NCBI GenBank assembly: GCA_025937075.1
Contig: JAICSD010000141.1
Coordinates: forward strand, 1 to 9,699
Origin: Vicinamibacteria bacterium
GTDB lineage: Bacteria > Acidobacteriota > Vicinamibacteria > Vicinamibacterales > 2-12-FULL-66-21
Length of the DNA stretch: 9,699 bases
Direction: 5' to 3'
The stretch's first letter is position 1, and every line of letters starts with the position of its first letter. Shown here in pieces: positions 7,425 through 9,699 of the stretch. The notes below the pieces were generated by a model. It ran no database searches and was not told where the DNA came from. It saw nothing but the letters and a program-made list of their open reading frames with translations. The position numbers and the translations under genes are program-made.

Positions 7425-8824
7425 TGGCCGGGATCGAGCAGCCGAAGCTGCAGGCGCGAAGTGGCTTCGTCCTCCTCGCGCAGCGATTTCGCGAACGCCA
7501 GTTGTCGGTCTGCTTCGTCCTTCCGGCCGGTGCGCGCCAGGAGCAACCCGAGCTGATAATTTGCTTTCACCAGCTTCGGATTGACACGGATGGCATTCCG
7601 CAACTGACGCTCCGCCTCGTCGAAGCGCTGGGCGCTCATCAGCAGTCCCCCTAACGCTTCGCTGGCGGCGGCGTGATCGGGAAAGCGCTGGTGCAGCTTC
7701 TCGAGCATCGCGATCGCCTCGGCGTCGTTGCCCTGGTCGCGGACGACGAGCGCAAGGTAGTACTCAGAGGCCAGCTGCTCGGGCTGCAGCCGAAGGCTCT
7801 CCCGCAGATGCATCGCCGCCTCGTCCAGATGTCCCTGCAAATACAGGATGGATCCTAGCGCGTACTGCAACTGCGGATCGCCCGGCCGTTTGTCCACGAG
7901 CGGTTCGACCAGGTGCCGCGCCGCGTCGAACTGACGCTTTCCCACCTTCGCCGCCGCCAGCGTGTATTGATATGCAGCGTCATCCGGTTTCAGGCTCGCC
8001 GCCTTCGTCAGCGCGGGCTCGGCGTCCTCCAGGAGATCCATCCGCAGACAGACACGGCCGAAGCCGAGGAGAATTCCCGGATCGTCGGGCTGGATCTTCT
8101 TCGCGCGCAGCCAGTACGACAGGGATCGTTCGACCTCGCCGCGTCCCTCCGCTACTGCGGCCGCCTGCCGGAGCGCCGGAACGGATTCGGGTTTCAGCGC
8201 GAGGGCCGCATCATAGCTTTCGAGCGCACGCATCGGGGCATTGTTCAGGAGATACGCGCCGGCGAGGTTGAACGCGAGTTCGTACGAAGGGCCGCTGGTT
8301 TCGCGAACGCGTTCGAGAACGGTGATCGCTTCGGGCGCCGCGCCATGCGTCGCCAGCAGCACGCCGAACTTGATCGCGAAATCCGGTGGAACGTCCGCGA
8401 GGCGCGACGAGTCAAGCGTCAGGGCGCGCTTCAACAGCGGAACCGCCTGCACATCCTTGCCCTGAAGGATGTATACCTCGGCGAGGCTCAGATGCGCCCC
8501 CACCAGGCGCTCGTCAAGTTGGATGGCCTTCTTGAACAGGCCGGCGCTGTCGTCGAATCGCTTCTGTTGAAAGCTGATCGTGCCGAGCACCGAGTACGCG
8601 GCCGCACGGGTGGCAGGATCGCTGAGCGCTCGCTTCGCCTCCTGCTCTGCCTCCTCGAGCTGCCCCTGCTGGACGAGACGCGCGGCGGTTTGAAGCGCCT
8701 CAGGACCGTCGACGCGCGGGGCGGCGCGTTGAGGCCGCGGATCCGCGCTCGCGAAGCTGCTGACCGTCAGCAGCGCGTACACGAGCAGCGCGCTCGGAAT
8801 GAACGATCGGCTCCGCCGCACCAT
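7421..8824 (-). CDS. Secreted TPR-repeat protein (467 aa), TPR1
   Basis: The start at ATG 8824 was chosen because it gives a good Sec signal peptide: basic MVRRSRSF, a hydrophobic SALLVYALLTV core, and likely cleavage after SFASA at residue 27. The frame stays open upstream to about 9130, but that part lies inside the receptor gene and is not protein-like. The mature part is almost wholly alpha-helical TPR repeats, roughly residues 41-450, about 11 units, with spacing of about 34 residues and signatures such as AAYSVLGTISFQQKRFDDSA, LQYALGSILYLQGHLDEAA and ANYQLGLLLARTGRKDEA. The tail is charged (LREEDEATSRLQL). TPR arrays bind proteins; the partner is unknown, but the operon suggests the receptor or the propeller proteins. 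The export signal places it in the periplasm or beyond. Its TGA overlaps the next ATG by 4 bp (ATGA), implying coupled translation. Confidence 0.88.
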   Translation of the reverse strand: MVRRSRSFIPSALLVYALLTVSSFASADPRPQRAAPRVDGPEALQTAARLVQQGQLEEAEQEAKRALSDPATRAAAYSVLGTISFQQKRFDDSAGLFKKAIQLDERLVGAHLSLAEVYILQGKDVQAVPLLKRALTLDSSRLADVPPDFAIKFGVLLATHGAAPEAITVLERVRETSGPSYELAFNLAGAYLLNNAPMRALESYDAALALKPESVPALRQAAAVAEGRGEVERSLSYWLRAKKIQPDDPGILLGFGRVCLRMDLLEDAEPALTKAASLKPDDAAYQYTLAAAKVGKRQFDAARHLVEPLVDKRPGDPQLQYALGSILYLQGHLDEAAMHLRESLRLQPEQLASEYYLALVVRDQGNDAEAIAMLEKLHQRFPDHAAASEALGGLLMSAQRFDEAERQLRNAIRVNPKLVKANYQLGLLLARTGRKDEADRQLAFAKSLREEDEATSRLQLRLLDPGQ

Positions 8825-8841
8825 GTGGGGCGGCGGAGCCG
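8808..8841 (-). promoter_or_regulatory. Perfect 12-bp hairpin with the TPR1 start codon in its loop
   Basis: Positions 8808-8819 and 8830-8841 are exact inverted repeats (one arm reads CGGCTCCGCCGC), separated by a 10-nt loop, 8820-8829. The only plausible ATG of the TPR1 gene, at 8824-8822, lies in that loop. The 5' arm in the mRNA covers the place where a Shine-Dalgarno sequence would sit, and no such sequence is visible there. There is no run of T after the stem on the minus strand, so it does not look like an intrinsic terminator. It may limit translation of TPR1 relative to the receptor, or stabilise or mark an mRNA processing point; this role is inference. Confidence 0.6.
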
Positions 8842-8853
8842 GGATCCGCGGGC

Positions 8854-9699
8854 TCAGTAGTCGAGTCTGAAGGCAAACTGGATCGATCGAGGCTGGTTGC
8901 ACTGCAGGTTGACCGTCCCGAACGCGGGTGAGCTCCAGTTTGTGTTTGGGTTGCAGAACAACGTGCGATTGAATACATTGCCGAAGTCCATCTCGAACCG
9001 GAACTTCATCGGGTCGCGAAGCTTGAACTCCTTGAAGATGTTCACGTCCTCGCTGTAGTTCGGGAAACCGCGGACCGTTCCGTCGTTCCGCGGCGCGTTG
9101 CCGAACTGGAGCGGTCCCGGATCCGTCCACGCGTTCTTGTTGAAGTAGTTATCCGTCGTCGGATCGAAGCTTCCGTTTGCCGCGACGGCATCGGTTCCAG
9201 AGTTGCGGTTCGGTCGCTTCTGGCCGTTGAACAGCAGGCCTCCGAGGTCGTTGTTCATCGTGATGTTCAGCGGCCGCCCGCTTTCGTATCGCAGGATGCC
9301 GCTGACGTGCCAGCCTCCGAGCAGCGTCTGCGACAGCCCCGCCGTGGAGGGCCCTGGCACTTCCCACGTGAAGCCCGTCAGGAAGACGTGCGGCGTGTCG
9401 TCCTGGCTCAGGGTCCATTCGAGCGGGTTCGCCGGGTTCTGCACGCGGCCGTTGTCGCCGTTATCGCCTTGAGCGCTTTCCGCTCCGTTGTTGTGCAGCT
9501 TCGAATACGTATAGCCGACGCGCCACTGGAGACCAGCGGAGAACCGGCGTTCGAGGACGAGCTCCAGCGCGTGGTACTGGCTCTCTCCCGTTGGAACGCC
9601 GCGCCACTGGATATTCTGGTACTGCGGAAACTCTCTGAGCGCCTGCGCGACGTTGCCGTTGAATCCCGCATACGGCGACTGGATGCCGGCGGCGCGTGC
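8854..9699 (-). CDS. Oar-like TonB-dependent receptor, C-terminal part (5' end outside window)
   Basis: The frame is open from the right edge of the window to a TGA at 8856-8854, giving 281 residues; the start lies outside. The residues form beta-barrel end segments typical of the large acidobacterial receptors that begin with a carboxypeptidase-regulatory-like domain. Visible hallmarks are a 'YHALELVLERRFSAGL' strand, then 'VGYTYSK', a 'GWHVSGILRYESGRPL' strand, a loop with FNKNAW, 'FKEFKLRD' and 'FRFEMDFGNVFNRT', and a terminal 'IQFAFRLDY' ending in an aromatic residue, as outer-membrane barrels usually do. Two cysteines near the end (in LFCNPN and LQCNQP) could form a loop disulfide. The family is thought to take up large substrates through the outer membrane with TonB energy; the substrate cannot be inferred. 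It is the first gene of the operon seen here, 29 bp upstream of the first TPR gene. An in-frame GTG at 9444 is not the start, because homologous barrel sequence continues upstream of it. Confidence 0.9.
   Translation of the reverse strand, partial: ARAAGIQSPYAGFNGNVAQALREFPQYQNIQWRGVPTGESQYHALELVLERRFSAGLQWRVGYTYSKLHNNGAESAQGDNGDNGRVQNPANPLEWTLSQDDTPHVFLTGFTWEVPGPSTAGLSQTLLGGWHVSGILRYESGRPLNITMNNDLGGLLFNGQKRPNRNSGTDAVAANGSFDPTTDNYFNKNAWTDPGPLQFGNAPRNDGTVRGFPNYSEDVNIFKEFKLRDPMKFRFEMDFGNVFNRTLFCNPNTNWSSPAFGTVNLQCNQPRSIQFAFRLDY

Noticed and set aside
8808..8841. Hairpin read as an intrinsic terminator of the receptor gene
   Set aside because: No T-run follows the stem on the minus strand, and the stem overlaps the start of the next gene.
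8825..9130. Upstream extension of TPR1 to a start near 9130
   Set aside because: It would overlap the receptor by about 280 bp and bury the clear signal peptide that starts at 8824.
9403..9444. GTG at 9444 as the start of a small separate gene
   Set aside because: The frame continues open to the window edge with typical receptor barrel strands, so this is an internal valine.

Overview
The window carries six genes, all on the minus strand, packed so tightly that they look like one operon read from right to left. It is GC-rich. The rightmost gene is the end of an Oar-like TonB-dependent receptor of the kind expanded in Acidobacteriota, and the combination with tetratricopeptide (TPR) proteins and CRTAC1-like ASPIC/UnbV proteins also fits that phylum. 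A Vicinamibacteria-type soil acidobacterium is my best guess; this is inference from gene content, not from a marker gene.

Layout in transcription order: (1) the C-terminal 281 residues of the outer-membrane receptor (9699-8854, 5' end off the window); (2) a 29-bp gap containing part of a perfect 12-bp hairpin whose loop holds the next start codon; (3) a secreted TPR protein of 467 residues (8824-7421); (4) a secreted TPR protein of 1049 residues with about 25 repeats (7424-4275); (5-7) three tandem paralogues of the CRTAC1-like family: A (4282-2462), B (2454-784) and C (787-1, 3' end off the window). A and B each have exactly seven DxDxDGxxD calcium loops, so each should form one seven-bladed beta-propeller, followed by a C-terminal ASPIC/UnbV domain. 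C shows the first three loops before the window ends.

Gene junctions overlap by 4 bp (TPR1/TPR2), 8 bp (TPR2/A) and 4 bp (B/C), or are separated by 7 bp (A/B), so translation is probably coupled from gene to gene. Every gene whose start is visible encodes an export signal: Sec-type for the two TPR proteins and B, a clear Tat signal for A and a Tat-like one for C. The simplest reading is an envelope or surface system in which an outer-membrane receptor, two TPR scaffolds and three calcium-binding propellers work together. The biochemical function of this family is unknown and no substrate can be read from the sequence. No RNA gene, mobile element, CRISPR array, clear promoter or intrinsic terminator was seen, and no stretch over 300 bases lacks a gene.
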